Assembly (NCBI GenBank): GCA_036435485.1
Contig: CM071598.1
Coordinates: 138,364,148 to 138,428,147 of the forward strand
Length of the DNA stretch: 64,000 nucleotides
Source of the DNA: Saposhnikovia divaricata
Lineage: Eukaryota > Streptophyta > Magnoliopsida > Apiales > Apiaceae
Direction of reading: 5' to 3'
This document shows, piece by piece, positions 34,177 to 44,421 of this stretch. Within the stretch, counting starts at the first letter, position 1. Every line of letters starts with the position of its first letter. A program made the position numbers and the translations under genes. The notes under the pieces were generated by a model. That model was not told where the DNA came from and searched no databases. It saw nothing but the letters and a program-made list of their open reading frames with translations.

Positions 34177-37100
34177 TGTAAGAACCCAAATTTTGGGTAG
34201 AATTAAAAAAAAATTTTATTTAATGATGTAAGAATGAATAGTGGCTACGGCTACACTGTAATAGTTGATGTTTTAAAAGAATGAATGGAATTCGACTTTA
34301 TTATTTCTATGTCTTGAAGAATGCTAAAGGGTGACAACATAGGTAAGAATAATCTATCTCCTAAGGGAATAAGATATGGAAATTCCAAGCAGGAGAATAT
34401 TCTCATGTCATCCAGATCGATAGCGATTAATCCAGTGGTTCCGTAAAAAGGTTAAGGAACGATCGAAAGAGAATACGGACAATTGTACAACCCTAGATGA
34501 ATAAGTAAAGAATAAGGATGAATAGTGATTTTGGTGTAATTGAGAATATTATTAGACGACGCTATATAGAAGTACCCGGAACGAAATTCTGAGTTCGTAT
34601 TATTGATCCGGAGGGAAAAAGAGTGTATGTAAAAGCTGTCGGATTCTGAAAAATGGCACTTTAATTTTTCCCGAGATTCTCAAGATACGGAACGATTTAG
34701 GGACTTATTTAATAAGATTCGAGAAAGTTGGAATTCGAGATTATAGAAAAGAAGTAAGAATGATTATAGAAATATTAAGAGGATTCCCGGTAAAACCCTA
34801 ACTAGAAACGATTGAGTTATTCCCTCGAACGATTAGCGAATTAAGCAATAAACGAACAAAGAAACAAGCAGAGGAAGCAAGAGTCATGCACAAGCTACTA
34901 GAATAAATATCTAGCAACCAAGTGGGCTAAGTAACTAGCATGTTAGGGTTTGAACTAGTAGTTGGACAAATCAAATTCCTAGTTAGCAAGAATCCATCCA
35001 AGTGCTACACATGCCTTCCAATCTCACCATTCATTCCAAAAGCACTTTAATAAAGTGAAACAAGATGAGATATTATCTAAACTCATCTCACTTTATGAAT
35101 TATTATCCAAATAAACCAAGCAACCAAGCCAAAAACACTCCCCCTTCCAAGAACAAAGCATTCGGCCGTTCCTAATTCCAAAACCAAAATCCAGCCTCCC
35201 ACCATTGTTTGATCTTGTAATAATTATGGTGAGTCTCATATTTCATAAAACTTATCTCTTCAAAATCTTAGCTCCAAATTCCTTTGTTTGCATTTTCAAA
35301 AAAATCAAGAAAGAGGAGCATGAATAGTGTTTCTTATGAACTAACTTGTTTTTTTCTTGTTTTCATGGATGATATAGCAAGCTTAAGCACACCTAAGGAC
35401 CATACAAGGCCTAGTAAGGCTATATCACACTCTAAGGAAGGTATAATACTTGAAAACGCTTGGTGTTATTTTAAGATCTTATGAGATTTATGGATGATTT
35501 AGTGATTAGTATGTTATTATAAGTTTAGATCCATGTTAGTAGTTGTTATGATTATGATTTGGTTTATGAACCATGTAATGGTTAAGATGAGTTGTTGATA
35601 GACTAGTCATGATGATTATCATGTGTTTGTGTGATTGGATTGATCTTTGTTATATCGAGATAAAGTGTAAAAACTTTGGAAAACGCGTAAACATAGCCGT
35701 TATAATGCCCGATTTTACAATATCATGTTTTGTATGCCATTTTTCACATCAAGACCCTACTGTCCAGAAACGTTTCTGCCATGTTAGGATTGCTTATGTT
35801 ATAAGCTTCGTTTTGATATAAAGATCACGTGAAACGGACTTACAGTTTAGGAGTTACGATAAAATTCATAAAAGTGGTTCGGAGCCGTAAACAAGTATTC
35901 GTACTTAAAATTGAACCCCGATAAAATACGTAAAGTCATGAAGAATCTTGATAAATAAATACTAGAGGTAAAAAGGAAGGCGTGAGAGAAAACCGTATGT
36001 CAAAAGGATCGTTTTTCGATTTATTGAAAATATTCGAATCGAGATTAAACGCGAACGAACCCCTAAAAGACGACTCGTTTATAACTTCGTTAAAACACTT
36101 AGAAAACGAGCGATAAAACTCGGAGTATAATATTGGTTCGTAACGATCGACTTTCGGACTTATATGACTTAAGTATATGCCAAGTATAAGTATAGTGACA
36201 TGTCGTATTAACGAACGAATGTCGGGTCGGATCGATGATAAAAGAAATACACTAAAAGGGGTATAACGAGATAACTCGAGAACGTGTTTCGATTTAAGTA
36301 TAACTTAACCTTTAAAGTTTTAAGTGATTAATCCCGAATGTCTTCGCTATTTATAGATCACCAAGCTGACCCGGGACCCGCTACCACTACCCCTTACCGT
36401 ACTCGACTACCAGGCAAGTTTCAATCCCCTTCTTTTAGGCTGTTGTTGTGATTGAATATATATGTATGTTTTCTGTTATAATATGCCATAGCATGCATGC
36501 CTACTTTCAAGTTATATCATTATGCTTGTTCCCTGATTGTTATTGGCTTATAAATTAGATAGCTATCGTATCAATTATAAGCCGGTTATTGTAAGACCCT
36601 CAGAGAAGGGTGTATACATCTTATTCATCAAATATAGACCGGGAGTCAATATTTCTTGACATATCGAGATTACCTCGAAAGAAAATATCTAAGTAAATAT
36701 TTTCCATTATTCGGGCGACGAATATTATTTGAATATTCGTTCGAGATTATTTATTTAACGATCCTTACTTCAAATAATTATTTGAACGTAACTATTCGAC
36801 GAATAATATTTTTAATATTCATTCAGAGTCGAATTATTTATCGATTATTATTTTGAATATTCTTCTAAAGATGAGACTAGTAAATGAATATTATTTGGAT
36901 ATTCATTTAGAATATTATTTTATTAAATAAATATTACTTTTGAATATTCATTTAGGATATTAATTACTTGATGAATATTATTTTAATATTCATCTGAAGC
37001 TTGATTTATTTATCGAATATTATCTCGAATATTCCTTTAAGGCTTGGATTACTAAATGAATATTACTTGATATTCATTTAGAATATTATTCATTAAATGA

Positions 37101-38710
37101 ATATTACTTTTTGAATATTCATTTAAATTCCTAATTAATTATGAATATTGTCTTAAATATTCCTTTCAGGTCTTATTAATTAATGAATATTATTTTGAAT
37201 ATTCATTTAAATATTTATTTATTCAATAAATATTCTCCTGATATTTCTTCAGGGATTATTTTGAAAAATACTCTGATTAAAGATATTCTTTCATATTCCT
37301 AAATATTCTTTAAATATTTTTAATTCAATAAATATTCTCTGAATATTTATTCCATACTTAGAATAACCTCAATAAGGTTTATCTTCTTCGATTATTACGA
37401 ATAATATTTCGGAGTCATATTATTATTAATCTTATATCAAGAAAGGTTCTCAGACATCATTCTTCTTTGAGTCTATCTCCCTAATAATAAGGGAACCTTA
37501 CTTGGAAAATGTTAATTATCTTGTCGACTTCCCGGTCATAAAGTATTCTCTTCACTCGCAACTCGGGTGCTATTGACTTATTAAGTCGTTGGTTACCTTC
37601 TCATCTTTCGAGGGGTAAGATTGTTGGAACAAGTTGATATTCGTTACCAAGCAATAGCTTGGAAGTTATTGGTGAATTTTCCTTTCCAACTAGATACGAC
37701 TACCTTGTAGAGTCTTATCAACAAGTATTAAACTTGGGGAAAGGGGGACGAACGTTACATTCAGAATCATGAATTCTATTTAAACTAGGAGTCGTGTAAG
37801 AGGCCGAGTAGCGCCGGTCCATCCCCTTTGGCCCAACCGTTGGCCGGGGAGAGCTAGTAAAGCGGTAGACAAGTAAAGCCGTCAGTTTTTCCTTCTACCG
37901 GTAGTAAATCTAATTTGAGCTGTACGATCTCGACTGATCATCAAGATTGGAACAGCGGGCGCGGTGAATACTCCATCATTGGTTCATCATCCAAACTTAT
38001 TTATTTCCTGCAACATGATTATTGTTGGCAGAGCTGGAAAAGTGTTCATAACTGGAATTGCAATCTTTTCATGCAAGTTCCTCCTTTAATGACAATAAGA
38101 ATATCTCGCTTACTTTTGATGTAGCAGATATTTCTACAAATAAATACTTTGAGTTACCTGGTAACTTCATCCTTTATATTATACTGGCAACAACTTCATC
38201 AATGCATGGCATATGATTTCAAAGGATATTTTGAACTGTTGTATATATGTATCACTGTTCAGTTATATTATTGTTGGTGGGCTTTCGCTCACCCTTGCTT
38301 GGTTCATATTATCACAACAACAGCTAGGACAGATGGCCCGCGTCAGGCGCACTCGGCGCAAGCAGGTTACCGCCGTTCGAGGACTACCCGTTGATGTCCT
38401 TGCTGCCATTGCTGAGGTAGCATAGATAGGCAGCTTTTGTTTATCAGTCTATTTATATGTAACATTAACGTTAATCAACGGCAAAACCTTTAAACATATC
38501 ATTTGGCTTGTAATAACTTTTATTCGTAAACTCTGATATTATGGACTTATTTCAATTTCATCTCTAGGACTATAACTGTTGTGTGTGAGAGTGGATATTA
38601 TTGTGGGGTCACAACATGTGATTTATTTATTGTGGACTCAAGTCAAGTATTATGAATGGATGTAAGACCGTAACCACCAGATCCCTGACCCCGGATCTGG
38701 GGGTGTTACA
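34177..38710 (+). mobile_element. Element B 5' LTR
   Basis: 4534 bp with TGTAAGAACCCAAATTTTGG start and GGGGGTGTTACA end. It is almost identical to 44422-48956, suggesting a recent insertion. It contains an AT hairpin array (36660-37350). Frames inside (35284-35484, 38149-38425) recur in the other LTR and look like chance frames. Confidence 0.95.
36660..37350 (+). repeat. Hairpin-rich AT minisatellite in B 5' LTR
   Basis: Repeated near-palindromes of the 'AAATGAATATTA...AATATTCATTTA' type with variable spacers. The equivalent in the 3' LTR is 46925-47600. Confidence 0.8.
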
Positions 38711-38714
38711 AAAG

Positions 38715-38727
38715 TGGTATCAGAGCG
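38715..38727 (+). other. Element B primer-binding site
   Basis: TGGTATCAGAGCG, four bases after the LTR end at 38710. Complementary to initiator Met-tRNA. Confidence 0.93.
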
Positions 38728-39830
38728 TATGTTATAAACCCTAGAGATAAGGCGACGTTAAAACAATAAATTCACTAAGATAATAAGAACTCTTGCCAAG
38801 TTCATAGGCGGACTACTTAATGTAGTGATGACTTATAAAACCCTTATGGGAACTATTAAGTATCATGATAGTAACTTAGCTCGATATCGCATCGACAAGT
38901 AAGGCAGCAGACCTTGAGGCATACGAGCAGCAGCGCGATGATGCTTTATTATATGCTGAAGATCAGCGGGTAAATTCAATTGAGTACCCTACTGGAGACC
39001 CGGAAGGGTTCCAGCAGATAAGGAAAATCTTGTTAGGATAAGGAGCTTACCCTCAAGGAATGAGGGTTGTAGCCAGAAAGATTGAGATGATTAAGGTATA
39101 GTGCTCAGAAAAGTGGGCATAAAGAACTAAGCTATTAGCAAGAGAACTGAAGATTCATGTTGGATTCGTGGCTGGACTACTGGAGGTAGTACCAGCAAGT
39201 AAGACGGATTGGAAGAATTACTTGAGATCTTATACGGGAGTAGATGAGAATCATAAGAGACTTTCATATTAACGAAAAGAGTGCTAGAAGGATGTATGAT
39301 TATCAAAGGCATCGATATAAGGCGAGGAGCAGAGTCCCTAGGAATAGTTGAGAAGAGGCAGTAAGTGCCATATCATTTGATAAATGAATAAGTATGAATA
39401 TTGTCAGTAATAATTCGCCATGAGAAGGCAGATGTCATAGGTTGTAATTTATGGAACCAAATTGAGGTTGATGAAGTTGTTTTATTCAGGAAAATGTCCA
39501 TTTTATAAATGAATCAGTTAGAAAGTGAAAACATTGGGAAGTGACAGCATGATTGGATAAAGTTATATAAGGAAGTAGTAAGCAAGACAATGATCTCAGA
39601 ACCTACCGGAAGATAAGACCAGTGAGTCAAGATGAACTCGTAATGAGACTATTATCAGAGAATAAGTATAGGGTTAATTTAACTCAATGAAATGATGAAC
39701 CAGAAACGTTAGATGCATGTGATTCAGAGGAATATTAAATTCTTTCTTTTCTTTGAATGGATTATAGTAGTTACCTTAAGTTTACTCCGACGCGAATTAT
39801 AATGGATCAAGTAATACGATCAGCAGTTAA

Positions 39831-40020
39831 AGAGAAAAATGTGAGAAAATCTTCCTGGAGATAAAAGATTAAATTGGTAATGACCAAGAGTTGGCATTGT
39901 TTAATGGAAAAAGGGAGACTTTGTGCTTCCAACGACGCTTCGCATAAAAGATTAAGATGTGTGCTTGCGCAGCACGACAAAGTACTTGCGGATGCATTCG
40001 GACAGCATGGTTCACCAGGT
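39831..40020 (+). pseudogene. B: RT thumb / RNase H start remnant
   Basis: Carries 'NDASHKRLRCVLAQHDKVL', matching the gypsy RNase H start (DASHKGLGCVL.Q..KV), preceded by RT-connection sequence 'CEKIFLE'. The frame is broken near 39860. It lies about 1.8 kb upstream of the RT palm instead of about 0.4 kb downstream. Confidence 0.78.
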
Positions 40021-40342
40021 TCGGATGGCCTTAGTAGTGCCAATTTTTGTGGAACAACCAACTCCGACGGTAATGTTCCTTCTGAGACTGGTAGTCAGGT
40101 AGACTGACATTTGGTAATATTGAATATCAGGACGTATAGGTATCAGGACATTGTGACAAGTTTCAGTTTAAAACTGTTGATTCCCTTCTAAGGGATGTAT
40201 ATAATTGGTTCCTCTCCAGGGGTTAAATTTCCAACCCGATGACGATTATTTCGTTAATTATGACTGCTTACGGTTCTACCTACTAGGAGGTTCATAGAAC
40301 TATTCTTCAGGTTTCGAAACTGGTCTCCTTAGTGTTACTAGT

Positions 40343-40530
40343 CGATGGATAGATTGACCAAAATTTCCATAATTCTGGGAAGAACTTCAACGAATTTTGG
40401 CAAACCTTGTCTTTCTGATTATCAGAGAACATCATGGAAGAGAGTAGAAACTGGGGCAAACCCCGTGAATTGGGTAAGGTAGCCGCTACATGGGTTGGTG
40501 GACAGACCCCGGTTATCGCGATTGATTGTA
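40343..40530 (+). pseudogene. B: integrase core remnant
   Basis: 'MDRLTKISII' (canonical VDRLTKSAHF), 'GKPCLSDYQRTSWKRVETG' (canonical SDRD.RFTS.FWK...G), then degraded sequence. It precedes the RT palm, contrary to the standard RT-RNase H-integrase order. A 229-codon antisense frame (40307-40996, minus) is a shadow of this region. Confidence 0.74.
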
Positions 40531-40692
40531 GAAATACAATGATGAAGTGAGATTGGACGAAAACAGGAAATGTAAGTAAGAAACCAGCCGGACTGAGAAA
40601 CTTCGTGATTGACTTAAGTGAAAAGGCTGTTATGCCAGGAATGGTAAGCTTGCGTGGCACGTGGGAGTGATAAGAATAGTTGAAAAGATAAA

Positions 40693-40756
40693 GGGAAATT
40701 CCAAATGGTACCACTGTACAATTGGCTTTTCCATTTGGTACCATTTGGAATATCCC
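40693..40756. mobile_element. 64-bp miniature MITE with 9-bp duplication
   Basis: Ends GGGAAATTCCAAATGGTACCA (first 20 bases and one more) and its inverse with a single mismatch over 21 bp, leaving a spacer of about 22 bp. It is flanked by perfect 9-bp duplications 'aaagataaa' (40684-40692 and 40757-40765). C (about 51352) and D (about 25560) have the uninterrupted site. It is probably a Mutator-like MITE; a solo hairpin excised from a larger element is an alternative. Confidence 0.88.
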
Positions 40757-41505
40757 AAAGATAAAAATAGAGGAAAGGTGACCAGAGATGGTGCCGAGAA
40801 GTCGATTAAGACCTATATGGAGTAAAGTTTTGGAAAGGTAGAAAGGTATCAAAGTAGAAGGCACTATGCCAGCAATTGCTAGAAAAGTAATGCTAATTAG
40901 CCAACCCCTAAAACCATATATTTTTATTTTAGTATGGTCGGTTGAGGCCAAGTCACAAAGGATTATCAAGTGACTAGACCAGCAATGAAAGGACAAAGCA
41001 AGGTTGCTTCTAAGTAAGCACCGACTGCAAGGGCTTTTGATATAAAGGAAATATTAATGAGATCGTAGGAATCTTCTACTGAACCCTTTGCAACCCATGT
41101 TTGGATTGGGAATTTACTAGACTTTTTGGAATGGGGTCACCCGTACTAAAGTGATTCATGTGTATATGATTGCCCAAGATTACGAGTAAAAATGGAAGTA
41201 TAATGACTTGAGATGTATGATGTTAGGGTATTATAAATACCATGAATATATTATGACGGAGGAAAAGTAAACAATGAAGGTATATGAAGAGAGTATAGAA
41301 ATGGTCAGAAATTGAACAGTATGCTGTAGGAATTTTGTCTGAGGCAAGTACCTTTGTGAAGAACGATAAGCACTAAGAAATTCACGTTGAACTCGACCAA
41401 TATCTTTCAGAACATCCTTGCTACCATTAACAAGTTCTGTAAGAGAGCAGAAAGACATACGTTGTCTTTTGGAAGGTCAAATAGGTTGACCACTATCTGA
41501 AAGAA

Positions 41506-41890
41506 GAAATTAGCAGTAAGCTACCGATCGATTATCAAATAAGAATGATTGAAAAGAGACCCGTATTAAGGATACATGATTTGATTGCCAATTATGGGAT
41601 GCAGGAATTCCTTGGCAGTTGAATTAAGGATAAGATATCCATAAAGTAAGGCAAACCCTGGGGAATGCACAAGGGATGGCACTAACCCTAATAAAGACAT
41701 TGTAAATTCAGATGATATGAGTTGGATTTGCTAAGGCAACAATGACCTGTAAATATTATTAAAAAGAGTTCTGGAAAGAACAGAGATAGAATTATTAGAG
41801 TATTGATCAATGACATTTTGATATACCCTGTACCTAGAAAATACAGGAGGAATGATGAGGACGACCTAAGAAACCTTACAAGGAAAAGTT
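41506..41890 (+). pseudogene. B: reverse transcriptase fingers/palm remnant
   Basis: 'IDYQIRMIEKRPVLRIHDLI' corresponds to the conserved IDYRELN...NRYPLPRIDDLF block. The active-site block at 41800-41826 reads 'VLINDILIY' where functional gypsy enzymes have FIDDILIY, so the first catalytic Asp is Asn (41809-41811). 'RKYRRNDEDDLRNL' follows, in the place of the ..EEHLRLVL segment. Stops lie in between. The same Asn is found in C and D. Confidence 0.78.
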
Positions 41891-42094
41891 AATATTCTGA
41901 GTTTCCAACTAGAAGTTTGGAAGAGAATGTAAGACACAATAACAATATACCAGATGATGCATGTACGAAACCCTGAGGGAGTATGTATTGAACCTATAAA
42001 GGTTGAGATTATCCTAAGATAAGGAAAGAACTAAGAAAAGAAGTATCCTAAGTAGGAGTGGGAATAAACGTGATAAAGTTCCCACGGGTAGATG

Positions 42095-42287
42095 GAAGCA
42101 ATGACTTATGGAAAAAAAAAAAGACTGATAGATATATTTTCTCCTTCAGCAGAGCTTAAGGGAGAATGCTTTCACCCAACAGTGATGGGAATGAGGTAGA
42201 AAAATTTGAGTTGGAATGTATCCAGAAAACATGGATTACAAGGAATTATTATTATCAGGAAAGGCCAATGAGGTGGCCGACAGTCTA
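42095..42287 (+). pseudogene. B: RNase H C-terminal remnant
   Basis: 'GRWKQ' (canonical IWRHYLYG), 'KTDRYIFSF' (canonical TDHKSLKYLFT) and 'SGKANEVADSL' (canonical PGKANVVADAL) in order, with stops. It follows the palm by about 280 bp, too close: the thumb and RNase H start are displaced upstream. Confidence 0.75.
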
Positions 42288-42951
42288 AGTATAAAGGAAT
42301 AATTACAAATGTTCATACCGAAGAAACAAAATGATATTTGGAAAGACCTTGATGGTCATATCGGAGTGGAGGAATTTACATTCCTTTTGATGATTATGCA
42401 AGTATCGAAGGTAATAATAGTTTAAGTAAAGATTCGATTCCTGATGGAGTCTTAAGCATATTACGTACCTTAGAAGGTCCCGTTTTGAGGCAAACCAGGA
42501 CCATGATACAAAATTGACGAAGTAAACCGTTAAGTTTCCAGTCTTTTATGGAAGCTGCATGAGTGATAGTTTCATCAACCGGACCTAGCTGCGATGCTTG
42601 AAACTCTTCTGCAATTTTATCTACTTCATGTAATATCTACATTAAGTTCAGGAAGTGTTCCTTAGGGATAAGGAACAGTGATTACTTTGTCTCCCTAAAG
42701 GATTTGTAACCCGTAAGGTTAGCTATTAACGGATTACGTAAACAAAAATCGATGGTGATTCTTCTAAGAAAGTAGATGACAACGTAAAGATAAAGAAAGT
42801 GCTGCTATTAATGAGCTAAGTGGCATGTTGATGAATGACAAGCAAGTTTGTGTTAGTGTACTTCTGCGCAAACAAGATAGAGAATATGAGGTAGATGATT
42901 CATGATGCTAAATTTATTCCCGTGGAAAGAATTAATGAGACTTAGAGAGAA

Positions 42952-43270
42952 GGGCAGTTGAGCCCGAGACTTATTCGGCCACCTGAGAGTTTAAAAGTGT
43001 TCGAAAGGTGGCATTCGAGCCAGTTTTACCCCCAAAGCTTATAGCAAGGTAGTAACGTGTTTCATGTGGCAAAGCTACACCAGTAAAATGCAGATGCTCA
43101 ACAGATGATAAGAGTGCGAGCAGGTAGGTGTACGACCTGGTCTGACTTACGAAAGACAACCTGTGAAAAACCGCGGGTAGAAAAGAATAAGTGATGAGAA
43201 ACAAGTTGACAGAAGTAGATTATATTGGATCTAAGCTAAAGAAATCGGCCAGATTCATTTCGGAGGTTTT
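42952..43270 (+). pseudogene. B: integrase C-terminal (GPF/Y to tail) remnant
   Basis: 'GQLSPRLIRPPES' (canonical GKLSPRFIGPFE), 'SNVFHVAKLHQ' (canonical VFHVSMLRK), then in another frame 'VGVRPGLTYERQPV', a close match to the tail that leads to the chromodomain in Tekay-type elements. It contains several stops and frameshifts. Confidence 0.8.
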
Positions 43271-44408
43271 AAATTTGAAATAATGTGATGATTATAGAGT
43301 AAATGTGACGGGATACAAATAAGGAGGTGCCAAGTGCAAAAGATGTCTCAATAAAGAGATGAAGGTGGAAGTAAATAACAGAAGTAAATAAGAATCAGAT
43401 AATAAGAAGGATGTGATTGATAAAGAAAAGACGGGGAAAGCAACTATGAAATAGGAAGCAAGGAATGTTAGGAATGGATTAATAAATGGGTTTTTCGATG
43501 AATTCTCGGGATGACAACCTGATAGTGTTAATATTATAGATATGAAAAAGCTAGTAGCGTGACATGGAATGTCAGTAACAATGGTGTCAAGCGAGAAACT
43601 AAGATTTAACCTGAAAGGTTCAAAGATTTTCCAAAAGTAAGTGTTGCTAAGGTGGAACCAGGGTACAGGTCCAGAGAATAGTGGACAAAGCAACAAGATA
43701 TGTTGACACGTGAGGTTACGATAAAATAGTATTGGATATAATTATGATTAATTTCTTCCTTAATGAACCTCTATAGTTTAGAGGTAAATTCTGAGTATGA
43801 TATTTTACAATCAAGAAAACTTTCTATAATCCTTTAGAATTCTTTTCTTTTCTTATCTCTTATTCATCTTCTTTATGAATTGAGAAGAACAACCCTTTAA
43901 GGAGGGGAGGTACTGCTACGTGACTATCTGTCTATGTGATAGAAGTCTAAGTGGAATACCATAACTTGTTTAATTGCTTGTCAAGTACTAAAGGCTGGCC
44001 CCTTCTGTACTAGCTATGCAATATAACAAATGTTCAATTGATCATAGTGATCTCTCAATAAATCTTTCCACTTCTCTATATTGATCGAGATTGCAAAGAT
44101 TAAAGCGACAGGAAATGCACAGTGTGAGTGAGGTTACCTCCAAATTCGCAGTGGGATAGTGATACCAATGTTACTGCAGATACCAATAAGGAAAATAGTA
44201 TATGACTGGGTAAGAGCATAACCTGAATAGTGTATTGTACGAAAAGTGGCAGAGATTAATGAAAAAGGATAAAAGGATGTATTGTAGCACTAGTAAGATG
44301 TGCTGAAAAAGGATTGGGATTGATTAAGGATTGACTGGGAAACTGGAAAGTGAAATAACCCACGAGTACTCAATTGTCTTCTACCTGATTCCGGGACGGA
44401 ATCCTTTT

Positions 44409-44421
44409 AAGGAGGGGAGAC
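44409..44421 (+). other. Element B polypurine tract
   Basis: 'aaggaggggagac' immediately before the 3' LTR start at 44422. The same tract precedes the 3' LTRs of C and D. Confidence 0.92.

Larger units (their letters stand above)
38711..44421 (+). mobile_element. Element B internal region (degenerate Ty3/gypsy)
   Basis: 5711 bp. The primer site is at 38715 and the polypurine tract ends at 44421. It holds no intact gene. Recognisable pol blocks in order are: RT thumb/RNase H start (39831-40020), integrase core (40343-40530), RT fingers/palm (41506-41890), RNase H end (42095-42287) and integrase C-terminus (42952-43270). The 5' kilobase has short degenerate frames only. A 64-bp MITE sits at 40693. 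It is homologous to C and D throughout. Confidence 0.87.

Noticed and set aside
35284..35484. Conserved short frame in both B LTRs (also 45530-45730)
   Set aside because: Conservation follows from the two LTRs being recent duplicates. The C LTR equivalent (about 55975 on) does not keep the frame.
38149..38425. Arg-rich short frames at the LTR end (also 48452-48671)
   Set aside because: They arise from the GC-richer part of the LTR near its 3' end. They occur in two overlapping frames and match nothing known.
40307..40996. A 229-codon minus-strand open frame inside B's internal region
   Set aside because: It is antisense to the decayed integrase block that reads on the plus strand, and the C and D copies have it broken into pieces. 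Its composition (Leu/Ser/Phe-rich) is typical of antisense shadows in this AT-rich family.
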